DNA of 64,000 nucleotides. It comes from Isoperla grammatica. Its lineage: Eukaryota > Arthropoda > Insecta > Plecoptera > Perlodidae. The notes below the pieces were generated by a model. It did no database searches, was not told the DNA's origin, and was given only the letters and a program-made list of their open reading frames with translations. Below are positions 1 through 11,619 of the stretch, piece after piece. How positions within the stretch are numbered: position 1 is the stretch's first letter; every line of letters begins with the position of its first letter. The stretch is from the NCBI GenBank assembly GCA_945910005.1, contig OX246747.1:35126622-35190621 (forward strand), in the 5' to 3' direction. The position numbers and the translations under genes are program-made.

Positions 1-853
1 ATGCTACAGGTGATACACTCACGGCCCTCTGTAGGCAACACACAACAACGTCAGTCACAGCCTCCTAGAAGACTACACGCTACAGGTGATACACTCACGG
101 CCCTCTGTAGGCAACACACAACAACGTCAGTCACAGCCTCCTAGAAGACTACACGCTACAGGTGATACACTCACGGCCCTCTGTAGACAACACACAACAA
201 CGTCAGTCACAGCCTCCTAGAAGACTACACGCTACAGGTGATACACTCACGGCCCTCTGTAGACAACACACAACAACGTCAGTCACAGCCTTCTAGAAGA
301 CTACATGCTACAGGTGATACACTCACGGCCCTCTGTAGGCAACACACAACAACGTCAGTCACAGCCTTCTAGAAGACTACATGCTACAGGTGATACACTC
401 ACGGCCCTCTGTAGGCAACACACAACAACGTCAGTCACAGCCTCCTAGAAGACTACACGCTACAGGTGATACACTCACGGCCCTCTGTAGACAACACACA
501 ACAACGTCAGTCACAGCCTCCTAGAAGACTACATGCTACAGGTGATACACTCACGGCCCTCTGTAGACAACACACAACAACGTCAGTCACAGCCTCCTAG
601 AAGACTACATGCTACAGGTGATACACTCACGGCCCTCTGTAGACAACACACAACAACGTCAGTCACAGCCTCCTAGAAGACTACATGCTACAGGTGATAC
701 ACTCACGGCCCTCTGTAGACAACACACAACAACGTCAGTCACAGCCTCCTAGAAGACTACATGCTACAGGTGATACACTCACGGCCCTCTGTAGACAACA
801 CACAACAACATCAGTCACAGCCTCCTAGAAGACTACATGCTACAGGTGATACA
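1..853. repeat. 76-bp satellite array, ~11 copies
   Basis: A head-to-tail tandem array. The word 'gctacaggtgatac' recurs at 3, 79, 155, 231 and every 76 bp to 839, where a final partial copy ends. Copies are nearly identical and differ at a few fixed sites (taggcaac or tagacaac; cctcctag or ccttctag; ctacacg or ctacatg). The variants occur in blocks, which suggests recent amplification by unequal exchange. The array starts at or before position 1, so its full length is unknown. No coding potential is seen. Confidence 0.97.
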
Positions 854-862
854 TGGTACAAG

Positions 863-1239
863 CGTTGAGTGAGTAATATAGGGTAGAGTCGCAATGCAAT
901 CGGCAGTTTGTCTACCGCCTTTAGGTACGTTTACAGCTACGCGTTGCGAGCGAAGCGAAGGCGCGAGCTCCAATCAGTGGCCGAGTTTGCGTGAAACTAT
1001 TAACTTCTTTGCGTGAAACTCGGCCGCTGATTGGAGCTCGCGCCCTCGCTTCGCTCGCAACGCGTAGCTGGAGTTTTCGGCTGTCTTCGTATAGCTTCGG
1101 TGAAGTAGCCGACCGATCGGGCTCCGTCATCGCGTCGCTTGGCGAACTTCTACTACCCGACTAAAGTATTTTGGGCAGTAAAAGGCGGTAGACAAACTTC
1201 CGATGGCGTGGGGCCTCTACCCTATATTACTCACTGAAC
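863..1239. mobile_element. hAT-like MITE with 8-bp target duplication
   Basis: The ends are inverted repeats: the left end reads cgttgagtgagtaatatag and the right end is its near reverse complement, finishing actcactgaac. They extend about 60 bp (to about 925 and from about 1178). A second inner pair of arms (about 943-1001 and 1013-1071) surrounds a short loop, so nearly the whole element can fold back. The 8-bp direct repeat ggtacaag flanks it (855-862 and 1240-1247), the duplication length of hAT transposases. There is no transposase. It sits at the edge of the satellite array. Confidence 0.85.
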
Positions 1240-1310
1240 GGTACAAGGTATCTTAGATGCTTCTTGCAAGCCAGCAACACAACAATAAAACTAATTAATA
1301 GATGATTTTC

Positions 1311-1625
1311 AGAAGTGTTCTAGAGGACCGTGATTACTTTTATCTAAAGGCACATCCACAATGAAAATTAACGGCAACAATAAGGTTTTAACCAATCTTA
1401 TTGCAATCCCTTTTTTTTTTGACAATCCTTACCTACTGTTGTTACTGTTAACTTTCATTGTGGATGGGTCTTAAGGGTCCTTGATAGATAAATGACAACA
1501 ATGGTCAACAATAACAACTAGTTTTCAAATGTTCCGTTAAGATGCATTTTTCACTGTTGTGTATTGTCGTCATTCATGATCTAGTTATTAGTTCTATCCA
1601 AGGGTTCTAGATCAATTCTGAAAAA
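1311..1625. mobile_element. fold-back MITE, family B (degenerate)
   Basis: Inverted arms at about 1349-1390 and 1420-1465 share 'ttcattgtggatg' and its complement. Further words (ctagaggaccgtgatta near 1320; ctagatcaattctgaaaa near 1608) match terminal sequences of other elements at 7.2-7.5, 8.85, 23.0 and 31.6 kb. This appears to be a rearranged or nested member of that family. No reading frame. Boundaries are approximate. Confidence 0.55.
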
Positions 1626-3550
1626 GGTCTATTGAACTGGTGGACATGTCACAGGTTATTAACAAAATAGCGTTGCTCAAATATGAGAGAAAAAGTTGAG
1701 ACACTTCCACCAGTTCTAGTTTTAAGACCGGGCAAAAATAGGATCTTTCACCTCCACCACTACCACAATTATCAACACCTCCACCAATAACCAAAAATAC
1801 ACATTAATGTTAATATGATACTGATTACTGTACAAAAAACAAAAGAAGCCATCTTAGGAACGATGCATACAGTAAGATCATGTAATGATCCAAAGATGGA
1901 AAAGACCTACATTTTGAACATCTTCACCTAAAACTGGCCCTTGATCCAATATCGTTTTAATTATTGCGTCTCTCTTTTCTACCACACGGACCAGATACTC
2001 ATGTAAATTGTATAACATTAATTAAAAAGGACAATAATTGTGTTAATTAGCTTAAGTTTAAGTTTAGGTATATTAAAGTTTAAGTATAAGTATATTGTAT
2101 AGTATAGTAGTAGTTTAAGTATATTGTATTATTTTTTATTATTGTTTAAGTTTAAGTTTAAGTTTTATAGCTAGTGTTTTATGCAAAGTCAAGTATAATC
2201 GAGACAAAGCCTTGGGTCGATTGATTAGTGAGTCGAAGCATGTTTTATGGACAGACAGACAGCGAACTGGGCAACCACATTAAATTATAGCTTCTATGTC
2301 AGACTAGGGAAAATGGTGGAAAATCGAACTTCAGAAAAGCGCCTGGGCGGAAAAGGGGGTTGGTCCGCCCATCACACACAGTGCAGGGGAGTAATTGACA
2401 GAAAATCAATGCGGTGGTAACATTGACGTTGTTCGGAAATCGAAGTTTCTCATCCGAAAACCTTTATGCTTCGTATTTGGTGTAGAAAACGGAATATTTA
2501 CACAATATTTCTTTACAATAGTGGATTCTCGTCGGAAAATTGCTTTTCTAATAATTGTTGAACGGTTGGGACGTAGGCTATGTGCTATTGTATTTTTATT
2601 TTACCTTCCTAAAGTTGTACTTTGAAGAGAATGGAACAGTGTTTTCTAGATTAAACTTACGATAAGCATTCTAGGGCAAGTACAGATACAAAAAAACTAT
2701 GTTTAGTTGTTATAGAATCCAAAATAAAGAGCTCTAAAGTTGAAATAGACCAACTGGTAAATTATAAAAATAATAATATACAGTTCCCACTCATGACCAA
2801 GCTAGAAAACTTATTTCTCAATATTTTGATAAATTCCCCGTCTGGCCCTGTGTAAAATATATTCTGGTTAGCTCTGCCTGTCATACAAGGTAACTACAAA
2901 AGAGCTGACGCTGTATCACCGATTGCAATCGTCAACTCAGGTCTATAATAAATTCAAATTATTAGAATAAAATTAGATTTTCTGAATCGTGAGTTATAGA
3001 AGTAACAGAAAGTAATTTTAAAAAACGTCCCTCTTACCATATTATCAGTACAGTTAATTATATTCTTATCTAAAAAATAAACATTTCAGATAAACCAAAC
3101 CTGTGCAACAGATTATATTCAGTATTCAAAAACCCACCTAAAATAGAAACAACTATCGATAATACCATATATTAAAACAATTCACCTACTTACAAAAGTT
3201 TTATCGTCACTACAAATAAACTTTAACAATAATACATTCACTCATACTTTATTCATCGCAACAAAATACACATTTTAACTTTTATTCTTTCAAATAGAAC
3301 TTTATATAGCTTACGTGACCGTGATGATAATGTTAGTGTTTGAAGTAAGCCGAGCAGGCAACACTGTTCCGTCTGAACAAATTGTATACTAAAACTATAT
3401 AATTTCGTGTGATTTCTTTTCTCGACTGCGATAGCGAACAGATATACGATAAATATAACCAACCAGTAATCTTGTAAAATTGCTGAGAATAAAACTATGC
3501 AAGGTGTCATAGGATGAATGTTATGTTAGTGTTTGAAAAAAATATTTGCC
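1626..3550. other. AT-rich DNA, no gene recognised
   Basis: Non-coding by appearance. It contains low-complexity taagtttaag runs (about 2040-2165) and no recognisable domain in the short open frames. It lies downstream of the last GATA exon seen on the minus strand, so it is probably intron of that gene. Confidence 0.5.
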
Positions 3551-3800
3551 TCAAGGCTTCCCGCAATGTGGGTTTGATAGAATGAGGAAGGGAAGAAACC
3601 GAATATTTGTTGATAAATATCATTTTTGTTAGAATGTTTGATTTAAAGGCTATGTATTGAATCGCAATTTTACGAGGCTTCTGCAATGTGGGTTAGATAG
3701 AATGAGGAGGGAAGAAAACTGAATATTTGTTGATAGATATCATTTTTTTAGAATCTATGATTAGTAAAAATACATTTTTTTAAATATGTATTAAATCGCA
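3551..3800. repeat. Tandem duplication, ~120-bp unit
   Basis: Two diverged copies in direct orientation. Both contain 'gcaatgtgggt', 'gatagaatgagga', 'gaatatttgttgata', 'atatcattttt' and 'aatcgcaatttt' in the same order (copy 1 about 3551-3672, copy 2 about 3673-3800). No coding potential. Confidence 0.85.
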
Positions 3801-4315
3801 ATTTTGCAAAAAAAAAAATTGGAAGTTTAAAAAAATCTATTCTTTAAAATTTTATAAATAGGTTACGCTTTTCCCTTAATAAATCCCCTCAAACTGCTTT
3901 ATCAGTTTTCCATTAACAACTTCCTGCATTCATAACAGACAAAAAACATCCCCACAATATAACAATACCAAAACGAAAAACAATTATTTTCAAATCAAAC
4001 TTCCATACAACCACAACACTTCCTGCATTATTGATTGTATGACCACAAAAAACGACAACGCTGTCACCAACCAAACCAAAAAAAACAAAACAATCTCCAA
4101 TCAAAATCCAGTGTTGTCGCATCGAAGAACGCACCGAGCAACTTACGCAACACTGTCTTCCTGCAAGAGTGTGGCGTTGCAATAAAATAATAAAACAAAA
4201 CACGGCGCGAACAGAATCTGATAATTTATTGTATACACGGCCCGGTGGATAACATCCGAACATGCAACATTGCTGCTATAGACCAACGACGCAACTGGTG
4301 TTCGTATTGACTCGT

Positions 4316-4335
4316 GGGGGGGGGGGGGGGGGGGG
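4316..4335. repeat. Poly-G tract (20 G)
   Basis: An uninterrupted run of 20 G. It is one of about fifteen long poly-G or poly-C tracts in the window. It could form a G-quadruplex and is a likely place for assembly length error. Confidence 0.95.
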
Positions 4336-4685
4336 ATCCGGGTCTCGATCCCAGACGTCCTAGGGTACCAGATTCGTGGAAACGCTAAAACAAAGTCGTA
4401 TTATTGAAAACGTAGTAGTACATAGTAGTCTAGGCATGGACTTACAACTAGGCTATCTGGATGTGCAACATGGTTGGAATACGCGTCTGCGATTCTCATT
4501 TCCGGCTGTTGACATTCTCGGACATTTTAGCCCCTATCCCTAAGAAGCAATTACACATCAACAGTCACAACAACAATGTGAACAATGTCAAAATCCGAAA
4601 CTTAAGGGCTAAAATGGCTGCCCACCGCCTTCATCCGCGGCTATTTAATTTGTTAGCTGATTCAGATCCAGTAACAAAGTTACTA

Positions 4686-4816
4686 TTATAAGTCCATGGT
4701 CTAGGGACGCCCGTCATTGCTATGAATTTGTTTTCTCTATTGGAAATAACATGCATGAGAATGTTAGCTGCTGGCAACAACGGGCGCCCCTAAATGTAGG
4801 GGACGACTATGAATTC
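4686..4816. mobile_element. MITE copy, diverged, related to the pair at 8.5-8.8 kb
   Basis: It shares the core ggaaataacatg and the outer words 'cgcccgtcattgctatg' and 'cgactatgaattccag' with the elements at 8509-8822. The inverted ends (gtctagggacgcccg and cgggcgcccctaaatg) are visible but diverged. No coding sequence. Confidence 0.75.
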
Positions 4817-4904
4817 CAGTTTGAATATGTTTGTATAGCTACGCACTTTGTTTTTTGTTTCAGAAATTGTTACAACACAATTTGTTTTTATTTACATGGA
4901 AATA

Positions 4905-5525
4905 TCGAGTAATACGCCGCAAAGAAGGAATTTAAACGTTTCTTTTGAACATTTGAAAATAGATTTTTGATAACGGATGTTTTTGTAAATGACATTTACA
5001 TTGTTTGGCACTGTTGTAAAGAACCGTACATGAACATACATTAGGTAAGGAAAATACACATTCATTCAACATCATCCCGAAGTGTGCTTATTTTTGTCGC
5101 CAGTCCCGTCTGCTCCTCACAGCACCTTTATATGACAAGCTACAATGAAAAGAAGATAATTTTGATTGACTACCCAATGTCAAAGAGTAATACGCCGCAA
5201 AAACAAAATTATAATTTGTTTTGAACATGTCATAAGAAGGTCTTTTAGTTCAAGTCTCTATAAGTTTGTTTTGTGGATATTTAGAAAAATGCCATTTGCT
5301 CTATTTGTCTCCTTAATATGTGAAACTAGAGTGCAGGCAACACAATTGGCTTTGCAATGCAATACCAAGAGCAATACTCCGCAAAAAAAAAAAAAAATGA
5401 AAATTTTCTTTTAAACATTTCTTTAAGACCTTCTATATTTTATCAACTCTCTGTGAGTTAATTTTTAAGAATATTTAGGTAAACGCATGTGCTCTGTTTG
5501 GCACCTTAATATGACCACCTCGGCG
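4905..5525. repeat. Three diverged tandem copies of an unknown 185-280 bp unit
   Basis: Each copy begins 'gagtaatacgccgcaaa' (about 4906, 5184; variant gagcaatactccgcaaa at 5370). Each continues with a 'tgaacat' or 'aaacatt' segment, a 'tttagaaaaatgcca'-like segment and ends near 'caccttaatatgac'. Copy 1 is longer. No protein domain is recognised. The unit is either an old tandem repeat or a decayed repetitive element. Confidence 0.65.
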
Positions 5526-7150
5526 CAGCCAAGCAGGCAGCCATGAAGCAGCGTCGCTAAAGATGCAGACTGCACGATGACAGGTTAATCACGATGTAGT
5601 TAATTGGAGGGGGTAATTAGATAGGCCTAGGTAGAAGCGATACGCGTAAAAGGGTAACTTGCTGTAATAGACAGGTCGAGATTGCAGTACTGAGGTGTAC
5701 ATGTAGAGAATATATATACAAAGTTGTATTGCCTATGTAATATCGTTCTAAGATGCAAAACTGTTTAATAATAATTTTAATACAAATTACTGACAATACT
5801 TTTTAAAAGATTTTTTTTTCAGTGTGTGTATTTAAGCTTTAATGCAGTTTTTACTTAATTTCTTCTATATTCAATATTTATCTAATGTACATTCGTTATG
5901 TTTATTTTACTTATATTTTATTCAATGTATACAGCTGTTGATCTAGTAGAATGATCTTTATTGCTAAATGAAAACTATTTTTTTTATGTTTGAATTATTT
6001 TGTAAGTTGTAATTGTACTGGTGTATGTAATTGTATCCACCTATAGATCAGTTGAATATAACCGAATAAAATAGATACTAAAAAAATATTATTCTTTAAA
6101 TGTTTAAGTGTAAATCATTCATTTATGTTTCCTATCTAGCTTCTCATCTTACTCCATTAATCCACATATCAAACAATATACTTAATTTAAAATCAACAAT
6201 CAACCTATTATTATAAACCCCGTTATAGCACAATTATCCCAAAACCCTTAAAAACGAAAAACCAACATCACTCCTCTTAAGAAAACGGCAAAACCATTTT
6301 TCTTTTTTTACGTTATTAATTCCATTAACTTATATCGCAACCCTAAAAAGCCACAAATTGGTCTAAAGCCCCCGGGGTATCTTTAAAACTTCAACCACAT
6401 CACCCCTCAACGCCTCTAATCCCCCCCTCCCCCCCCCCCCCACTTCCACCCCTCACCCGCCTACGGGCACGCTTCAATGCAGCTTATTCAACCCTTACTA
6501 AGGGGATGACGTTTAATAGCTTAAAATACCGTTATTAGGTCAAGAAATTTAATCATAAAAAAAAACAGATGTGTATAATTTTTGAACGGCGTTTAATTTT
6601 GTATCGTATAAATTAAAACGGGGTTAAATAGATGTTATTTAGTATGATTTCTGATATTAAACCAATACAAAATGGGTATTTGTAACTTAAAAATCTATTA
6701 CTCATGTTTTATCGTATAGATTCAAAAGATAGATGTTATTTATAATGATTGCTGGTATTAAAATCAATAACATGCTTATCTGTATCACGTGTAAGGGATT
6801 TGAATAGCTTCTTGTACAGCTATTAAATCCTATGTTGTAACATAATTTATTGTGTATTGATAAAAAAAAAAAAACAGACATTGTGTGAAAATTCATTGTG
6901 AAAAATGATATTGTAGTAAGAAAATTCATACATTGTGAATGCTTAGTACGATTTGAATAAGATGATGAGTACCGATATCATTTGCTATCTATTTTGAATG
7001 GATGCTGATAAATATAATATATGGTTAGCTAAATGGCAGATGATATGGTTAGTTAAACATTATTGAACATTGGATTCCTTTATGAACATAATTTTATTAA
7101 GAACGCTACATAATTTTGCGCTGTTCTAAACAAATTAACAACACTATATA
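5526..7150. other. AT-rich DNA with poly-C block, no gene recognised
   Basis: Mostly A/T-rich with short A and T runs. A poly-C block lies at about 6421-6440. Two similar stretches around 6600-6800 (both with 'agatgttattta.tatgatt.ctg.tatta') suggest a diverged duplication. No exon, RNA gene or transposon boundary could be supported. Confidence 0.5.
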
Positions 7151-7189
7151 CAGAACCTGATTAGTACTTCAAGCCACAAGCCTACCCTA

Positions 7190-7518
7190 ACCTAAAAGAC
7201 CTTTTTCAGAATTTACCTATAAGACCCTTAGATAGGGCTAATCACGGCCATCTAGATTTTCAATGACAACAATGCACAACAGTGACAAATGCACCTTAAC
7301 ATAACTATCAAAGAAAGACAAAACATCAATAGTTGTCTTCTTTTAGTTGTAGGCTGCGTCTAAGGGACCAATAGATGATTTGATTTTTAGAATTGATCTA
7401 GAAAGACCATAATATAGAGCTAATCACGGCTTTCTAGATCAATTCTAAAAATCAAATCATCTATTGGTTCCTAAGACGCAGTCCACAACTAAAAGAAAAG
7501 AAGACAGCTATTGATGGG
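7190..7518. mobile_element. Fold-back MITEs, family B (half copy plus full hairpin)
   Basis: About 7325-7518 forms an almost perfect palindrome. The arms include 'gttgtcttcttttagttg' and 'aatagatgatttgatttt' and their complements; the centre holds 'tagagctaatcacgg'. Just to the left (7210-7310) is a half copy with 'agacccttagatagggc' and 'caacaatgcacaac'. The same words mark family B elsewhere in the window. Nonautonomous, no reading frame. Confidence 0.75.
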
Positions 7519-8282
7519 TAGTACCCAAACCCACTACGTATATATATGTATGTGTATGTTTTGACTTATGAATGAAAGCCTTCTCTCCATTAGCTGCTTG
7601 TCAAACGACCGCTAATACACCGCTCTATTAGTGAGGTGCAAAGGTAGTAATTTTCTAGACACAACTGACTTTGAAGCCTCTGGGAGGGGGGCTTGCTGTT
7701 GCCGGTAATTATACCCTAGTGTACCCACGCGTCTATAGTCCGCGACACGCAAGCTTGCCTATAGTGCGAGACAATCAAACACTCACACACAATAGGGAAC
7801 GTGCAACTGACGTAACAGCCGAACTACAACAATGGAATAAACGAATTGAACTGGTGGACAAACAACAAGCTGTCAAAGTAATATTTTTGCGAATAATGAG
7901 GAGAAACAATTAGTTGTAACGATAGTAACTGCTCGCCAGTTAAAATTTATGTTCAGTAATAGACAGCAACTATCTGAAAGTTTGTAAACCTTCTGAACGT
8001 TTGTTTTTCCCAACTTCAGAACTTCATATTTTTTTTGACAGCTTGTTTGTCCATCGGTTCAATTAATTTGTTTCATTGTTGTGTTTTGGTGTTGTGCGTA
8101 CCCCATAATGTTACACGCGTAGGCTATCGTATGATAGGAAGAGTGCGCTGTGAACGATGCAGTGATAGCTAGCTATGTCTGTATGATAAATTATCTAAAG
8201 AAATTGTTATTGTAGACATATTTTTAGCATATAAATTGAAATATTAATATGTTGCGTATTAAAAATTAACAATAAGCTGATA

Positions 8283-8475
8283 AGGGCTGGTCCACACAGA
8301 TTTTTAAGACATACGATTTAAGGTTTAGCGCGTAGTCGTAAAGTTGGATCATAGGAAACACGTACTGGCGTTCACACACAGTTTTAGTTTTAATTCGTTG
8401 TTTTCATTGTTGTTTTTAAAACAACGTCTTAAAACCTTATGCATTATGTCTTCAAAATCTGTGTGGACCAGCCTT
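8283..8475. mobile_element. MITE family C, TA-flanked
   Basis: The terminal inverted repeats are agggctggtccacacagat at the left and atctgtgtggaccagcct at the right. TA lies outside each end (8281-8282 and about 8475-8476), which suggests Tc1/mariner-type duplication. The length is about 193 bp and there is no coding sequence. A second copy in the opposite internal orientation lies at 42625-43105. Confidence 0.8.
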
Positions 8476-8508
8476 AACCAAGTAAAATGGTTTATGGAAT
8501 GACACACT

Positions 8509-8822
8509 AAGGTTGGAATTCATAGTCGGCCCCTACACCTAGGGGCACCCATTGTTGCTATGGATTTGTTTTGTTTATGGGAAATAACATGGAAACAATT
8601 GTTACCTTAACAACAATGGGCGCCCCTAGGTGTAGGGGCCGACTATGAATTCCAGCCTAAGCCCCAGTCTTAGGTTGGAATTCATAGTCGGCCCCTACAC
8701 CTAGGGGCGCCCATTGTTACCAAGGTAACAATTGTTTGCATGTTATTTCCCATAAACAAAACAAATCCATAGCAACAATGGGTGCCCCTAGGTGTAGGGG
8801 CCGACTATGAATTCCAACCTTA
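8509..8822. mobile_element. Two adjacent copies of a palindromic MITE in opposite orientation
   Basis: Copy 1 spans 8509-8660 and copy 2 spans 8671-8822, separated by the 10 bp gccccagtct. Each starts with taggttggaattcatagtcg and ends with its complement, with ~60-bp arms containing 'gcccctacacctaggggc'. The interior of copy 1 (atggatttgttttgtttatg) appears reversed in copy 2. The copies are very similar and so probably young. Confidence 0.88.
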
Positions 8823-8834
8823 GAATGTCCCAAT

Positions 8835-8935
8835 AAAAATGTTGTGCATTGTTGACATTGAAGATCTAGAGGGCCATGATTAGCTCTATCTAAGGGTCCT
8901 GGATCAATTCTGAAACAGGTCTTTAACAGTTTTAC
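8835..8935. mobile_element. Family B MITE half copy
   Basis: It contains 'gttgtgcattgttgacat', 'gatctagagggccatgatt', 'tctaagggtcctggatca' and 'attctgaaacaggtct', which match the termini of the other family B elements. Only one arm is evident. Confidence 0.6.
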
Positions 8936-10530
8936 ATGCGTCAAATCAGGTGAATCATACTTATTTTTTTGTTTTTTTTTAGTAGGAACAGTCACAGGGA
9001 AAAACTTAAATCACACGCGTTTCAACTAGTGAATATTATGTATCGAACGGACTAAGGTCTAGAGGGGTTGGTCATGTCCCTCCGCCACTGATGACTTATG
9101 CGATGACGATGACAATGTGTAATAAAAAAGCCAGACAGACTTTTTCTCCCGCGTGCGATAAAAGCATTTCTAACAGGCAGGCACACTCCACTCTCCGTAG
9201 CTGTCCGCCTACCACTCACAACACTGGCAGTGGATTTATAGCCTTACTGGGGCTACACAGCACGCCTTACGCTACTGTACAGAACACTGTTCACTCCTTC
9301 ACTCCCTCTACCATCTTGGAAGCAGGATTACCAAAACAATGTCAAAAAACAATAATTATATATGATGAAGTCTTAAAACTTTGTTGGTAACATCTTACGC
9401 TCATACCAATCAAATATAGCTTTATCTAAACAAATTTAACGTTTCCACAGAAATAACCAATCATTTCTTTTCTTCAAGAGTCATTAAAAAAACAAGCTAA
9501 AATTGAAAAATTGGTTCTTGTAGGCTAATTGTTAAAATGTTTATTTTTATTTTTAACGAATCTTGAATCACATGACTATTCTTGTCAAAAACTTGATTTA
9601 AACAAAAAATAAAGGTATCGGACAAAATGGGATATAAAAACGCGCTTTCCGGTATTTTCCGGGCACTCTCTCGACATTTTCAACTGTGCAGTCCACTCCC
9701 TCTCTATTACCCATCATTCCTATAATCTTCCTGCGTCCGTCGCATATAACCTTGCCAATAAAACCTTGCAAGTGTAGGGGGAGGCGACGTTTTAGCGGCG
9801 GCAGAGTGTTGCGGTCTACGGGGGAGGGAGAGGGTTGGGGGTGGTGGGGGGGGGGGGAGAATCGAATTTGTTCCGTGCAATTATACGGGGCGCTTGTGCA
9901 GCAAACAAGTCGTTAGGGGTTGATTTAATAATAAACCACGCACCGCAAAACACTCACTGTACGTATATATATATAGCAAAGTGGGGGATTCCCAAGCCTA
10001 GAATTAATAGCCTACTTGGTGTGGTTTTATGTGCGCCGATTTTATTACCACCTACGAAGAGTTAATTATGTTTAGTTTTGAATTTTAATTCTTTATACCG
10101 TGAATATATATGTATATTGTTAGGGAGTGGGGGGTGGGGGTGGGGGGGGGGGGGGGGGTGGGAATTATTACAGAGCCTATTATAAAATGTGGACGCGGCG
10201 AGAGAAACTCGCGTTAAATTTCGTTTATTACAGTTTTAATTTAATCGTTCAATCATATAGTATAGAACTGTTTCGTTATAGGTATTGAAGTGATTTTGAT
10301 GGGGCATTTTTGCTAACTGAATATTTAATTGTATTTATAATAGAATATGAAATGTTGTCTTCCTTCTGAAAAATAGCATATATATACAAAATCAATAACA
10401 ACTAGAACTACAATCTCATAAAAAAAAATCATTGGGGAAGTCCTTAATTGGAAGGAATTAATTTGTCTTATGGAAAATAGCGTCTACAAAAGAATACCAT
10501 AATGATCATGATTCTCCTATTTAATTAGTA
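8936..10530. other. Intronic or intergenic DNA, G-rich tracts, no gene
   Basis: No recognisable coding exon. G-rich stretches occur at 9826-9860 and 10128-10162. The short open frames show no domain. The remainder is AT-rich. Confidence 0.5.
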
Positions 10531-10533
10531 ACA

Positions 10534-10740
10534 TCTGGGCCTGGATTCACAAGAGGTCCTAAGTCTGTTTCTGGTCTTAACTGCACCCCCACCCCTTGTA
10601 AATCCAATCCCATATCTTGAACAAACTTTTAAAACATCCTCTTCTAAAGTTCATTGTGTCTTTGTACCCACCAAAGAAATTAAATAGTAACTTCTACAAG
10701 TGACCTGGGTATCTAGATTCTTTTTTGAATCTAGGACCTG
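10534..10740. mobile_element. MITE family D copy (partial)
   Basis: The left end ctggattcacaagaggtcct matches, in reverse complement, the right end of the element at 25976-26280. The internal 'agtaacttctacaagtgacctgggt' matches 25948-25975. The right end is not clear, so this copy may be truncated. Confidence 0.6.
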
Positions 10741-10833
10741 AGCTAAGCCTTAATTTGTCACTCATACTTCCCAGTCTAAAGCTAATACCACATCAACTTC
10801 CTACCCTAATCCACCATAATAATAATGACAATA

Positions 10834-10996
10834 TAGCCAACCCAAGACTACCTTACATATGCTTCCATCACAGGCGAGGCACCTGTAGCCAACCAGCGAA
10901 CCGCCCGAGACAAACGCGCGAAGATAACGATCGCTGATTGGCTACGAATACCTCGCATGTGACGAAAGCACGTGTAAGGTTGTCTTGGGTTGCCTA
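10834..10996. mobile_element. Palindromic MITE, ~165 bp, TA-flanked
   Basis: Long inverted arms: the left reads tagccaacccaagactacct and the right is its near reverse complement. The arms continue through 'gtagccaaccagcga' and its partner. The loop near 10910 is short. A TA dinucleotide flanks each end, which would fit a Tc1/mariner-type duplication. No coding sequence. Confidence 0.8.
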
Positions 10997-11044
10997 TACA
11001 TACATATCTCAAAGAGTTAAGCCCATGAACGAGGTAGGAGATGT

Positions 11045-11280
11045 GTTAAGAAGGACAAAGTTTTTGAGATTCGCTATCACTAAAGTACATCCCCCCCCCC
11101 CCCTAGGAACTTGATGTGTTACAGATTATAAAAATACAATGTTTTTGATATTCGCTATCACTAAAGTACAACCCCCCCCCCCCCCACCCCCCTACGAACT
11201 TTATGTGTTACGGATTATAAAAGGACAATGTTTTTGAGATTCCCTATCACTTAAGTACCCCCCCCCCCCTCCCGTTTCTT
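11045..11280. repeat. Three tandem ~80-bp units each containing a poly-C tract
   Basis: Each unit carries 'tttttgagattcgctatcac', 'aagtac', a run of 10-15 C, then 'gaacttgatgtgttac' and 'gattataaaa' (units start near 11057, 11139 and 11228). The poly-C tract is thus part of the repeated unit, and its length differs between copies. Confidence 0.85.
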
Positions 11281-11329
11281 CCGTCAAGTCAAGCCAATTG
11301 CGTTTATATGATCTCGTGCGGGACAATAA

Positions 11330-11600
11330 CGACAAACACCGCCTTGTATAGTTACGCTGCCGACCGACGCCGCTTCGTTTAAGAGCGACGGGGGCGGTGG
11401 TGTGGTGTGATATAAACTAGGCCTAGGCCGGCGCGCAGCTCAATCACGGGTTGCCTACGCGGTCGTCTGCAGGGGTTGTCCGTTGCCATGGTGATGCTTG
11501 AGAGTTGAGATCGGAGATAACCAATCGCTACTGCTGGGCTGTCTGTACTGGGGGAAGCTTTCGGAACGGACTGGGTTGCGTAGGATCCGCTGGACGTTAT
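11330..11600. other. CpG-rich patch with RFX/X-box-like site
   Basis: CpG-rich against an AT-rich background. At 11482-11496 it holds gttgccatggtgatg, close to the palindromic RFX (X-box) consensus. On the minus strand a start codon in this motif opens a ~35-codon frame to 11379. It could be a promoter or first exon, but no domain or splice support is visible. Confidence 0.3.
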
Positions 11601-11619
11601 ATCACTTGGAAAACAAATT

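Noticed and set aside
1..853. CRISPR-like regular array
   Set aside because: The repeats are contiguous 76-bp satellite units with no unique spacers, in a eukaryotic genome with spliced genes.
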